A stretch of DNA of 35,443 bases from JAVBQJ01 sp031549115 (GTDB lineage: Bacteria > Verrucomicrobiota > Lentisphaeria > Victivallales > Victivallaceae): contig JAVBQJ010000117.1 of assembly GCA_031549115.1 (NCBI GenBank), forward strand, positions 1 through 35,443, written 5' to 3'. Position numbers and translations under genes: made by a program. Under the pieces are notes generated by a model. It worked only from the letters and a program-made list of their open reading frames with translations, had not been told where the DNA came from and ran no database searches. Positions 15,163-22,761 of this stretch are shown here, one piece after another. Numbering within the stretch: position 1 is the first letter of the stretch; every line of letters starts with the position of its first letter.

Positions 15163-16092
15163 ATGAACGATATCGTCCTCTACGCCGTACTCGCGCTCAT
15201 ACCGGCGCTGCTGTGGCTGATTCCGGGTACCCGCCGAAGGACCGGCAACTGGATCACGGTCTGGAAGACCGTCCCCCTGGGGTGCTTCGCCACCCTGTTG
15301 GTGCCCACGCTGTTGTACGGCATTGCCCGCCAGCTCGGCCAATGGGGGGTGATCCCGGTTGCTTATCTGAAAAGCTTGAGCCTGAATCTCGCACTCGGTC
15401 TTTGCGGCCTGTCGCTGGGAATCCTGCTGATCGCCTTTCCGGCGCGGTATCTGCGGCGCCGTTACCACCGGCAGGAACGCTATCCCCGGTGGCCGTTCGT
15501 GGTGACATTTCTGCTGCTGGGTCTGGCGGCGGCGCTTCTCCCCATGCTCGTTTATATGCTGAACCCGCGCCTGTACCAGGACCGCTGGGTGTCGTTCCGG
15601 CTGCCGGACGAGGGCAATACCCGGATCGCTTTCGAGCAATGTTCCATCCATCCGTTTCTGGCGGAATACAACTACCGGATTCGTTTCCGCCGCGACGGGC
15701 GGACGGTCGACCGCTATCTGATCACCAATACCGGCGGCCGGACCGAGATCAACATTTACCGGTTGCGCGACGGCAGGTTGTGTTTTGTCGAAAAAGCGGG
15801 CGGCTACCTTGTCGATCCGGAAAAAATGGAGATTTTCCTGCTCCTTTATGCCGGAGGCGAATTCTATGTGGCGCCATTCGGCGACGGCCCGTACGAGGGG
15901 CATGCTTGGAGTTACCCCAAGGACGGGAAAGTGGAGTTTCGCTACGGCGACCGGGGAGAATGGGTCTATGCGTTGCCGTTGACCGATGAACTTGACGGCA
16001 AAATCCATTACGGCAGTATCACCGATGACTTTTATACCGCCGCCGCCCAGCCGGAATTGAAGCTCTTTTCCCTCTCAACCGGCTACCAGTGA
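15163..16092 (+). CDS. Polytopic membrane protein of unknown function
   Basis: No family recognised. The first 130 residues hold about four hydrophobic segments (LYAVLALIPALLWLI, VPLGCFATLLVPTLLYGI, LNLALGLCGLSLGILLIAF, WPFVVTFLLLGLAAALLPMLVYML). The remaining 180 residues form a soluble, probably beta-rich domain (NYRIRFRRDGRTVDRYLITN, GEFYVAPFGDGPYEGHAWSY) that would lie on one side of the membrane. It follows the small Cys-rich membrane protein after 46 bases. Its stop overlaps the convergent LacI-type gene by ten bases, so the two genes share their last bases on opposite strands. No catalytic motif is visible. Confidence 0.75.
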   Translation: MNDIVLYAVLALIPALLWLIPGTRRRTGNWITVWKTVPLGCFATLLVPTLLYGIARQLGQWGVIPVAYLKSLSLNLALGLCGLSLGILLIAFPARYLRRRYHRQERYPRWPFVVTFLLLGLAAALLPMLVYMLNPRLYQDRWVSFRLPDEGNTRIAFEQCSIHPFLAEYNYRIRFRRDGRTVDRYLITNTGGRTEINIYRLRDGRLCFVEKAGGYLVDPEKMEIFLLLYAGGEFYVAPFGDGPYEGHAWSYPKDGKVEFRYGDRGEWVYALPLTDELDGKIHYGSITDDFYTAAAQPELKLFSLSTGYQ

Positions 16093-17144
16093 AACAGGAT
16101 ATCCGCCGGATCGATATCGGGTTTGGCATCCTGCCAGAGTACCGATTCGGTAAACGGACGCAGTTTCGGGTCGGCGATGGCCTGAAGCGCGATTTCGGCG
16201 CCCCGGCGCGCCACCGCCCCCGCATCGACCAGGTGATATTGCAGCGATCCGAATAGATCGCTCCGGCTTTCGCCGTTGTTGGCCTGCGCATACGTCCACT
16301 GCGACAACGCGTAGTCCTCGAGAAACGATTGGCCGTCGATATGCAATTGCTTGAGATTGCACACCCTCCGAAGTTGCGGCAGGAACGCGTGAAGCCGGAA
16401 CAGGAAGTAAACCCATAGCCCCTGCGCCTGCGCCAGTTTTGCCCAGTCGGCGCTCCTCCCCGTCAAGTCCGGCACCACCTCCACGATGTCGGATGAAGGA
16501 ATGCCGTTCCGGCGCAGACAATCCACATAACCCATCCGGCTCACCTCGTGAAAGAGAAACTCCGATTCCCGCCGGATTACCCCGAAACGTTTACACCCCA
16601 GCTGCAATTGCCGCATGGCGGCCGAGGCGGCATCCTCCGCCGCGTTGGACTTGAATTTGAAAACACCGGGCAGATCGTTATAACTCAGACACACCACCGG
16701 GACCAGGCGGGCGGCATCGGCCAGCATCTTGGCAATCGGTCCGGCCTGGTAGCCGCCGCGCCGGGAGACCGGCAGCCACAGAATCGCATCCACACCACGA
16801 TACAGCATGGTGTCGAATGCTTTCAATTCCAACTGCGGGTCGTTTTTACAGGTGGCGACGGTCAGTGAATATTCGTGTTCATATACATAGTCGGAGATCT
16901 CCCGTACCACCGCGGTGGTATTGACCGGGACCGGAAAACCGATGATCACACCGATGCAGCGGCTCCGGCGCGTGTGCAGCGTTTTGGCCGCATAGTTCGG
17001 GCGAAAACCCAGTTCGGCGGCCAAACTCCGAACTTTCCGGTACGTTTCCCGGGACGCCTGCGATTCCTCCAGCGAATAATTCAAAATTCTGGACGCAGCA
17101 GCAGGCGAAATTCCACATTTCGCCGCAAATTCACGAATATTCAT
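16083..17144 (-). CDS. LacI-family transcriptional regulator
   Basis: The 353-residue protein starts with a LacI-type helix-turn-helix (MNIREFAAKCGISPAAASRI, then YRKVRSLAAELGFRPNYAAKTL, the hinge region). The rest is a periplasmic-binding-protein-like ligand domain (IGVIIGFPVPV; AFDTMLYRGVDAILWLPV; VPVVCLSYND; AMRQLQLGCKRFGVI). The start at ATG 17144 follows a GGGAGGGG ribosome site; the open frame upstream contains no family sequence. The gene is divergent from the efflux operon at 17349, and an 18-bp palindrome overlaps that operon's promoter, so control of the efflux genes, probably as a repressor, is likely. The ligand is unknown. The C-terminal third is more divergent than usual for the family. 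Confidence 0.88.
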   Translation of the reverse strand: MNIREFAAKCGISPAAASRILNYSLEESQASRETYRKVRSLAAELGFRPNYAAKTLHTRRSRCIGVIIGFPVPVNTTAVVREISDYVYEHEYSLTVATCKNDPQLELKAFDTMLYRGVDAILWLPVSRRGGYQAGPIAKMLADAARLVPVVCLSYNDLPGVFKFKSNAAEDAASAAMRQLQLGCKRFGVIRRESEFLFHEVSRMGYVDCLRRNGIPSSDIVEVVPDLTGRSADWAKLAQAQGLWVYFLFRLHAFLPQLRRVCNLKQLHIDGQSFLEDYALSQWTYAQANNGESRSDLFGSLQYHLVDAGAVARRGAEIALQAIADPKLRPFTESVLWQDAKPDIDPADILFHW

Positions 17145-17267
17145 ACACCCCTCCCCGCTCCTCTGGCTATACCATACCACGCCGGTTGTCTTTTGCCATG
17201 ACCGGATCGAAAAAAAGTAACTTTTTGTTCGGGAAAAAGGCTTTTTTCGATACAAAGATCCGGAAAT

Positions 17268-17285
17268 TAGTTGCATTTGCAACTA
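17268..17285. promoter_or_regulatory. Palindromic operator over the efflux promoter
   Basis: TAGTTGCATTTGCAACTA has 8-bp perfect arms around TT. It covers the -35 box (17271-17276) of the efflux promoter, so a bound regulator would block RNA polymerase. The adjacent LacI-type protein is the first candidate; the MarR-type protein of the operon is the second. Confidence 0.6.
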
Positions 17286-17299
17286 TATGGAATTATATT
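17271..17299 (+). promoter_or_regulatory. Promoter of the efflux operon
   Basis: TTGCAT (17271-17276), a 17-base spacer and TATATT (17294-17299) lie about 50 bases before ATG 17349. The -10 box is the same as in several other promoters here. Confidence 0.65.
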
Positions 17300-17348
17300 A
17301 TCTGCCGGTCGAAGCGAAAAAAACAAATTTCAGCTCTATAAAGTGTCC

Positions 17349-18416
17349 ATGAAAACAAAATGGTGGAACCGGGTCTCGTACTTTGCCGCATTGCTGGCAT
17401 TCGTGATTTTTCTGTGTGTCGGCGTATTGATGGCGCATCATACGCCGTACTCCGGGCGGGCTTACGTCGAAATCGGCGTCGTGCCGGTGTACAGCAAAGT
17501 CGCCGGGGTGATCGAAGAAATCTATGTGCTGCCGGACCGGCCGATCAAGCGGAATGATCCGATCTTCAAGCTCGATGACCGCAATTATGCCGCGGAGGTA
17601 CAGCGGCTGGAGGCGCTGCTGGCCTACACCTCCAAACAGTTGCAGGCGCTGGACGCGCAGATTGTTTCGGCGGAGGAGGAGGAGCGCAAAGCCGAAAACA
17701 TCCGGCAGCAGGCACAAATCGACCTGGAGCGCGACACCCGGCTGTTTTCAGCCAAGGTCGTTGCCGCCCGAACGCTGGAAGAGAGCAAGCTCGCTTTCCG
17801 CAACGCGCAGCAGGATCTGCTGGCCGCCCAGGCCCGGACCGCCACGCTGCGGAGCCAGCGCGGCAACCCCGCCGAAGAGAGCTGCGAAGAAAAACAGCTT
17901 CAAGCCGAACTTGCCGTGGCCCGCAACAACCGGAACGATACCGTCATCCGCGCCCCGGAAGAGGGGCTTCTCGACTATCACCAGTTATACCGCGGACAGG
18001 CGGTCAACACCCAGGAGCATTACGCCGTCATCCACGACACCGGCAAGCTGCGGGTCAATGTCGATCTGCTGGAGAAGAGCGCCGGGGCGCTCAAGATCGG
18101 GCAGCCGGCGCTGGTCACCTTCGACATGCTGCCGAACCGGCTGTTCCGGGCGCGGATCTCCGGCTTCGTGCGGTTGGTCCAATCCAAATATACCGGTCCG
18201 ACGCAATTAAATGAGATCGACGAGGACACCCGCTGGATCCGTTCCGCGGGCCGGATCCGGGTGCAGCTGCAGTTGGAAGATGCGCCGCCGGAGGAAATTA
18301 CGCTGACCACCGGTTCCAAAGCGGCCACCGCGTTTCTCTCGCCCGCCAGCCCGAATCTGTCCATGCTGAACCGGCTGTGGATCGAGTTGGTGGCATTCTG
18401 CAATTACATTTATTGA
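17349..18416 (+). CDS. HlyD-family membrane fusion protein (EmrA/AaeA-like)
   Basis: Periplasmic adaptor of an efflux pump (355 residues). It has an N-terminal membrane anchor (about 9-30, YFAALLAFVIFLCVGVLM) and a first half-lipoyl segment (AYVEIGVVPVYSKVAGVIEEIYV). Next comes a long alpha-helical hairpin (about 85-185, with KQLQALDAQIVSAEEEERKAE), then the second half-lipoyl segment (DTVIRAPEEGLLDYHQLYRGQAV) and a beta-barrel domain (LRVNVDLLEKSAGALKIGQPALV). ATG 17349 is preferred to an upstream in-frame TTG because that TTG lies inside the promoter. The FUSC-like gene follows after ten bases and a MarR-type regulator ends the operon. Exported compounds are unknown; aromatic acids are a guess based on related pumps. 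Confidence 0.88.
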   Translation: MKTKWWNRVSYFAALLAFVIFLCVGVLMAHHTPYSGRAYVEIGVVPVYSKVAGVIEEIYVLPDRPIKRNDPIFKLDDRNYAAEVQRLEALLAYTSKQLQALDAQIVSAEEEERKAENIRQQAQIDLERDTRLFSAKVVAARTLEESKLAFRNAQQDLLAAQARTATLRSQRGNPAEESCEEKQLQAELAVARNNRNDTVIRAPEEGLLDYHQLYRGQAVNTQEHYAVIHDTGKLRVNVDLLEKSAGALKIGQPALVTFDMLPNRLFRARISGFVRLVQSKYTGPTQLNEIDEDTRWIRSAGRIRVQLQLEDAPPEEITLTTGSKAATAFLSPASPNLSMLNRLWIELVAFCNYIY

Positions 18417-18426
18417 GGGGGCCGGC

Positions 18427-19632
18427 ATGTACACCAATCTTCGGAAGTATCTGCCGCGGCCGCCGGATCTGCCCGGGCTCATCGCCGGGTTCTGGCGCCG
18501 GATACTGTCACGCGACGACGTGATACCGCCCCGGAACCGTTATCAGCGCGCCGTCGCCGAATTCAAGCAGGATAAATTCCGGCGGTTGTTGTTCGGCGCC
18601 GTCGCCGGCGTCACGGCGGCGCACTATCTGAACATGCCCAATACCGTGCTGGTCGGGATATTTCCCTGCTCTTTCCTGCTGGCGATGGACCGGTTTTCGT
18701 TCGGGGACCTGTCAAAGCGCTGTGTGGTGCTGATGGCCGGACTGGTGGCGGGGACGTTGACCGTCGAAGTGTTTCAGAGCATGCCGTATATGGCGGCGAT
18801 GGTCACCTTTGCCATATTCTTTGTCATTCTGAAGCTGTTTTCCCGTGGCGCCGCGGTGGGGCCGGCTTACAATTTCGCTTTCACCTACAGTCTGTCTTCG
18901 ATCAACGCGACCTACCTCGAGTCGACGATGGAGCTGGCGGTCACGGAGTATTATCTCGCACAGACGGCGATGATTTTCTTTCTGGTCTGGGGCGGTTTTG
19001 CCTTCTTCCCCGCCGAAAAGCCGGAGCTGAAGAGGCCGGCGCCGTCCCGGAGGGGTACGCCGGTCGGCGATTTCGAGCTGGGGGTCTATGCTTCGATCTG
19101 GGTGGGAATCTGGCTGGTGTTTCAATTCGTCGAGTGGAAATTCGCACTGTTCGCCTTTTTGAGTTTCATCGGCGCGTTCCGCTGCTTCAACCGCAGCCAG
19201 ATGAAAAAGATCGTCACCGAAAATATGATTGTGCATACGGTCAGCTGCGGCGCGGTCGCGTTGTTCAGCATTCTGCTTTTTTCGCTGACCGGGAATTTTT
19301 TCATATTCCTCGCCAGCATTGTGCTGCTGCTGACACCGTTTCTGTATTATGCGGTGTATCCGCCGCGTCCCGAGCTGGGGTACCGGCACAGTACCATGGT
19401 CTCCGGCGTGTTGGTGCCGCTGACGTTGTACGTCGGTACCGATCACGCGGCGGTATACCAGAGCAGCCTGCGAGCCCGGCTGATCGTGTTGCTGATGCTG
19501 TTGCTGTGGCTGGTGGTCGAATTCGTGTACCACGCCAAGAGCTCGGTGACATTCAGCCGCCGCGCCCTGAAACGAAGATATGTCAAAGGAAATATGAAAC
19601 GGAAAACCATAGCAACCGAGGAGCAAATATGA
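18427..19632 (+). CDS. FUSC/DUF2955-like inner-membrane efflux protein
   Basis: A polytopic membrane protein of 401 residues with about ten hydrophobic segments in two blocks (about 50-185 and 210-375), split by a polar linker (FPAEKPELKRPAPSRRGTPVG). The size, topology and pairing with an HlyD protein fit the fusaric-acid-resistance/aromatic-acid exporter-like group (FUSC, DUF2955, AaeB-related). No single signature motif proves the family, so this rests on topology and context. Its stop overlaps the start of the MarR-type gene (ATGA), which indicates translational coupling. Confidence 0.75.
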   Translation: MYTNLRKYLPRPPDLPGLIAGFWRRILSRDDVIPPRNRYQRAVAEFKQDKFRRLLFGAVAGVTAAHYLNMPNTVLVGIFPCSFLLAMDRFSFGDLSKRCVVLMAGLVAGTLTVEVFQSMPYMAAMVTFAIFFVILKLFSRGAAVGPAYNFAFTYSLSSINATYLESTMELAVTEYYLAQTAMIFFLVWGGFAFFPAEKPELKRPAPSRRGTPVGDFELGVYASIWVGIWLVFQFVEWKFALFAFLSFIGAFRCFNRSQMKKIVTENMIVHTVSCGAVALFSILLFSLTGNFFIFLASIVLLLTPFLYYAVYPPRPELGYRHSTMVSGVLVPLTLYVGTDHAAVYQSSLRARLIVLLMLLLWLVVEFVYHAKSSVTFSRRALKRRYVKGNMKRKTIATEEQI

Positions 19633-20063
19633 ACCGGCAGCGCAAAATCACCCGACTGATCTCACTGGCCTCCCGGCAGCAGATGACGGTGTTCAACCGT
19701 TATCTCGCCGACTGCGGCATCGGCGGCGGATCGTATGTTTTTCTGGTCCAGATCGTCGAAAATCCCGGCATCACCCAGACCGGCCTGAGCCGGTTGATTT
19801 CGCTGGACAAGGCCACCGCCGGAAAGGCGCTGCGGCAATTGGAAAAGGCCGGGTTGATCACCCGCCGCCCGGATACCAAAGACCGGCGCCAGGCCCTGCT
19901 GGAGGTGACCGAGGCCGGCCATGACGGCTACCGCAAAATTCTCGCCTTTTCCGAAATCTACCGGCAGGCGCTGTTTCAGGGCATTGCCCCGGAGCAACAG
20001 CAGCAGCTCGAAGACATCCTGCGGCGGATTACCGCCAACCAGAAGGAGTTTCTGGGGCGGTAA
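19629..20063 (+). CDS. MarR-family transcriptional regulator
   Basis: A winged-helix regulator of 144 residues. The HTH reads QTGLSRLISLDKATAGKALRQLEKAGLITR and the wing is RPDTKDRRQALLEVTEAGHDGY, the classic MarR DxRxR-type pattern. Terminal helices (SLASRQQMTVFNRYLADCGI and ILRRITANQKEFLG) would form the dimer. It is the last gene of the HlyD/FUSC operon and overlaps it by four bases, so it probably senses a pump substrate and feeds back on the operon. Only one clear palindrome was seen at the operon promoter, so its own site is uncertain. A dispersed repeat begins directly after its stop. Confidence 0.92.
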   Translation: MNRQRKITRLISLASRQQMTVFNRYLADCGIGGGSYVFLVQIVENPGITQTGLSRLISLDKATAGKALRQLEKAGLITRRPDTKDRRQALLEVTEAGHDGYRKILAFSEIYRQALFQGIAPEQQQQLEDILRRITANQKEFLGR

Positions 20064-20077
20064 TGCGGTCTATTGTC

Positions 20078-20195
20078 CGCCGCCGGTGCGGCGCCGGAGT
20101 CCGCTCCGTGTGTAGATGGGATTGTCGCTCACGCTTCCAATCCGATCTACACCATCGCTGCCTCGGTCGGCTTCGCCATCGGCTCTATTTTTTAT
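20078..20195 (-). repeat. Dispersed intergenic repeat, copy 1
   Basis: It lies between the MarR gene and the stop of the GH106-like gene and is related to the longer copy at 26753-27002. A first stem CGCCGC/GCGGCG has the loop CGGT (20078-20093). The main stem is GTGTAGATGGGATTG (20110-20124) with CAATCCGATCTACAC (20138-20152), 14 of 15 pairs, and a 13-base loop TCGCTCACGCTTC. The other end is GGCTCTATTTTTTATTTTT, which overlaps the stop codon of the minus-strand gene. Read with that gene, the repeat is its 3' untranslated region. Confidence 0.75.
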
Positions 20196-22747
20196 TTTTG
20201 GCGACACAGCGTCACCGGGCCCACCAAGCCGGTCGGGTCCTGAAGCAGGCCGCGGTCGAAGGGGTTGGAAGCGTGCGATTTCGCCAAGGTGTTGGTGACG
20301 TCGATCGCAAGTTCGTGCGTTCCCCCCGCCAATGTCAGTGCAAAGCAATACGGCGGCGCAATCCGGGTCCCGCAACTCCGGCCGTCGACGAACAGCTCCG
20401 CCACCTCCCAGACCTCCCCCAAATCCAACACGTATTGCTCCGTCCCCGGCGGGAGCTCGACCGAACCGCCATAGCGGACGGTACCGGAAAACGCCGGCAG
20501 CAATCCGGGCAACGCCAGATTGCCCAACGGCGCACGTTTCCAACCGGTGAATTCCGGGTACGCCCCGGCCGTCGCCAGCTCGATATCCCACAATTCCGGC
20601 AATCGAATTTCCTCCGTTCCCGAATCCATCGCCGGCAGCTCCGCCATCGTCGGACACTCCATGCCGCGGATCACGAAAAGCGACTGGCCGGGCGCCAATT
20701 CCAACGGCAATTCGGAATCTTCGCGGTATGCCATCCAGCCGTTACCCATCGGATCGTAGCCGAACTGTTTCCGGGACTCCCGGAAGCGCAACCGGGTCCG
20801 CAACGGCGACAGCGTATTTTCATTGACCAGGAAATACGCTTCACCGTCGGCGAAACGGTAATGGTAGAAGCGCAATTCGGAAGCGGGTGAAAGCACTTCG
20901 AGATCGTACCAGCCGCGCGCCCGCAGCCAACCGGGCAGCGCGGCGGCACTCACCGCAACGCCAGGCGCATCAAGCGTCTTTTCCCGTACCCAGACCAGCG
21001 GCAATCCGGCGGCGGCGAGGCGCCGGAGCGTCTGCGCCACGGCTTCGGGCCAGGATTGCCCGTAGGGAATCACCAGCACATCGAAGCTTTCCTCCGCGAT
21101 CCGGAGCTTCCCCTTTTCGACCTGCGCCTCCGTCAGCATGTCCAACGGGACCACGTCGCAATCGATGTGGCCGAGCGCCAGCGCCTGAACCGCGCTTTCG
21201 CACGGTTCGAAGTCACCGCCGGACCACTCCGCCTCGGCATGGTACAGCACCGCCGCGGTCGCCTGGTGAACACCATCGGAGAGCAAGTGGCACAGCCGGT
21301 TGGCGTAGGCGCTCCACACCGGAAAGGCGCGCCACTGCGGATTGTGTCCGCCGGCGAAAAAGTGCGGCGGGCAATCCGGGTCGGGAAATTGTTTCGGCGA
21401 AAACGCGTGCGGCATCAGCCGGTTGACGCCGCGGACGACGAAGTGGTCGGTCAGCCACTTCATATAGCGCAGCCCCGCATTCCAGCCGTAGGCACCGAAA
21501 ATTTCGCAGAAAGTGATACCGTGCATCGCCGGATTCAGGTGGCCGCACGAGGAGCCGAGCTTGCCGAGGCCCCAGTGAAAGAAACGCGCGTCCAGCGGCG
21601 GGCCGAACGGCGTCGGGAACCGGCCGTCGGTGAAACCGGGGACGTTCTGCAGCAGCACCGTATCGATGCCGGACCAGCTTTGCCCGTCCAGCGCCCGGAA
21701 AAAGTGACCGCTGCCGAGCCCGATCCGGGCATGGGCGCCATTGTCCTCCACCATGTGTCCGAGGTAGTCGACACCATGGGCGCGGCACCAGCCGCCGATC
21801 TGGCGGGTGAAGTTCTCCGAGTACAGCCGCGACACCGTGTCCATGTAAACATGACGCGCCCGCGCCGTCCGTTCCCCTTCCCCGAACCACAGCAACGGAT
21901 ACAACAGCGAAAAATCTTCGCCAAGGGCGGCGTCCAGCGCCGCCGGAAGTGTTTCGTCGAACGGGATCACCATCGGGATTTTTCCCAGCGTGGCGTCGTA
22001 GCTCGGCGCACTGCCGAAGCGCGGTTCGTCGCTGAAAAATCCCATGAAGGTACGCCCGAAATCGGCCTGGAAGCGCCGGTAATGCGGTTCGTAAACCGTG
22101 TCGATGTAACAACGTACCGCGCCGGGATCGAGCAGATTCAAATAATCATGGGTGTGCTCTTCGCCGCCCTCGCGGGTCTGGTGAAAAATACCGATCCGCC
22201 ACCGTCCCGGCGGCAAATCCCAGTAAAGCACGCCGTTGGCGGCGATCCGCCCGGTCAGGTCGACGGCGGACGCCGCGTCCAACCCGTCGTTCGCATCGGT
22301 CATCCGGGTCGCGACCACCTTGAACAGACGGTCTTCGGGAAATTTACGCCAGACTGCGAGATCGAGCGAGATGCCGGGGCGCGGGCCGACGGCGTCGACG
22401 CAGTCCATCCGCAGCAGCTTGCGCAAATATTGCGGGTAGTCCCGGGCGATGACGCCGTTGGCGTAGCCGCTCGGAAAGTGGCCATCGTCGAACACGTAAA
22501 CCTTCATGCCCCGCGTTTCCGCCTCGCGCAATGCCATTTCGACGGTTTCGAACCACGATTCCTGCAGGAACTCCGGAAACGGCCGCGATTCCAGCACGAA
22601 TCCGGCCATGCCGGCTTCGTGCATGGCGTCGATCTCCCGTACCAGCGCTTCCCGCGCTTCGCCGTGCTGCCAGAACAACGGGATCAAATAACGCGCCGGT
22701 ACCCGGCCGGCCAGCGCGTCATGCAATTTTTCGGTCAATGCTGTCAT
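20192..22747 (-). CDS. GH106-like glycoside hydrolase (putative alpha-L-rhamnosidase)
   Basis: Large hydrolase-like protein (851 residues) without a signal peptide, so probably cytoplasmic. The N-terminal part looks like a TIM barrel of the GH106 type: YLIPLFWQHGE, EIDAMHEAGMAGFVLESRPFPEFL, RGMKVYVFDDGHFPSGYANG, then FMGFFSDEPRF with acidic residues, GWCRAHGVDYLGHMVEDNGAH and HGITFCEIFGAYGWNAGLRYMKWLTDHFVVRGVN. The C-terminal 200 residues hold a beta-sandwich with a galactose-binding look (VRYGGSVELPPGTEQYVLDLG, ELFVDGRSCGTRIAPPY, ELAIDVTNTLA). GH106 enzymes release alpha-L-rhamnose; the substrate here is inferred, and related uncharacterised families share this layout. ATG 22747 follows the previous stop by 14 bases. 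It is the last gene of the hydrolase operon. Confidence 0.75.
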   Translation of the reverse strand: MTALTEKLHDALAGRVPARYLIPLFWQHGEAREALVREIDAMHEAGMAGFVLESRPFPEFLQESWFETVEMALREAETRGMKVYVFDDGHFPSGYANGVIARDYPQYLRKLLRMDCVDAVGPRPGISLDLAVWRKFPEDRLFKVVATRMTDANDGLDAASAVDLTGRIAANGVLYWDLPPGRWRIGIFHQTREGGEEHTHDYLNLLDPGAVRCYIDTVYEPHYRRFQADFGRTFMGFFSDEPRFGSAPSYDATLGKIPMVIPFDETLPAALDAALGEDFSLLYPLLWFGEGERTARARHVYMDTVSRLYSENFTRQIGGWCRAHGVDYLGHMVEDNGAHARIGLGSGHFFRALDGQSWSGIDTVLLQNVPGFTDGRFPTPFGPPLDARFFHWGLGKLGSSCGHLNPAMHGITFCEIFGAYGWNAGLRYMKWLTDHFVVRGVNRLMPHAFSPKQFPDPDCPPHFFAGGHNPQWRAFPVWSAYANRLCHLLSDGVHQATAAVLYHAEAEWSGGDFEPCESAVQALALGHIDCDVVPLDMLTEAQVEKGKLRIAEESFDVLVIPYGQSWPEAVAQTLRRLAAAGLPLVWVREKTLDAPGVAVSAAALPGWLRARGWYDLEVLSPASELRFYHYRFADGEAYFLVNENTLSPLRTRLRFRESRKQFGYDPMGNGWMAYREDSELPLELAPGQSLFVIRGMECPTMAELPAMDSGTEEIRLPELWDIELATAGAYPEFTGWKRAPLGNLALPGLLPAFSGTVRYGGSVELPPGTEQYVLDLGEVWEVAELFVDGRSCGTRIAPPYCFALTLAGGTHELAIDVTNTLAKSHASNPFDRGLLQDPTGLVGPVTLCRQK

Positions 22748-22761
22748 CGTCACCGGTATTC

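Noticed and set aside
17271..17348. Upstream TTG start for the HlyD-type protein
   Set aside because: It lies within the promoter -35 box, and the added residues are not typical of the family.
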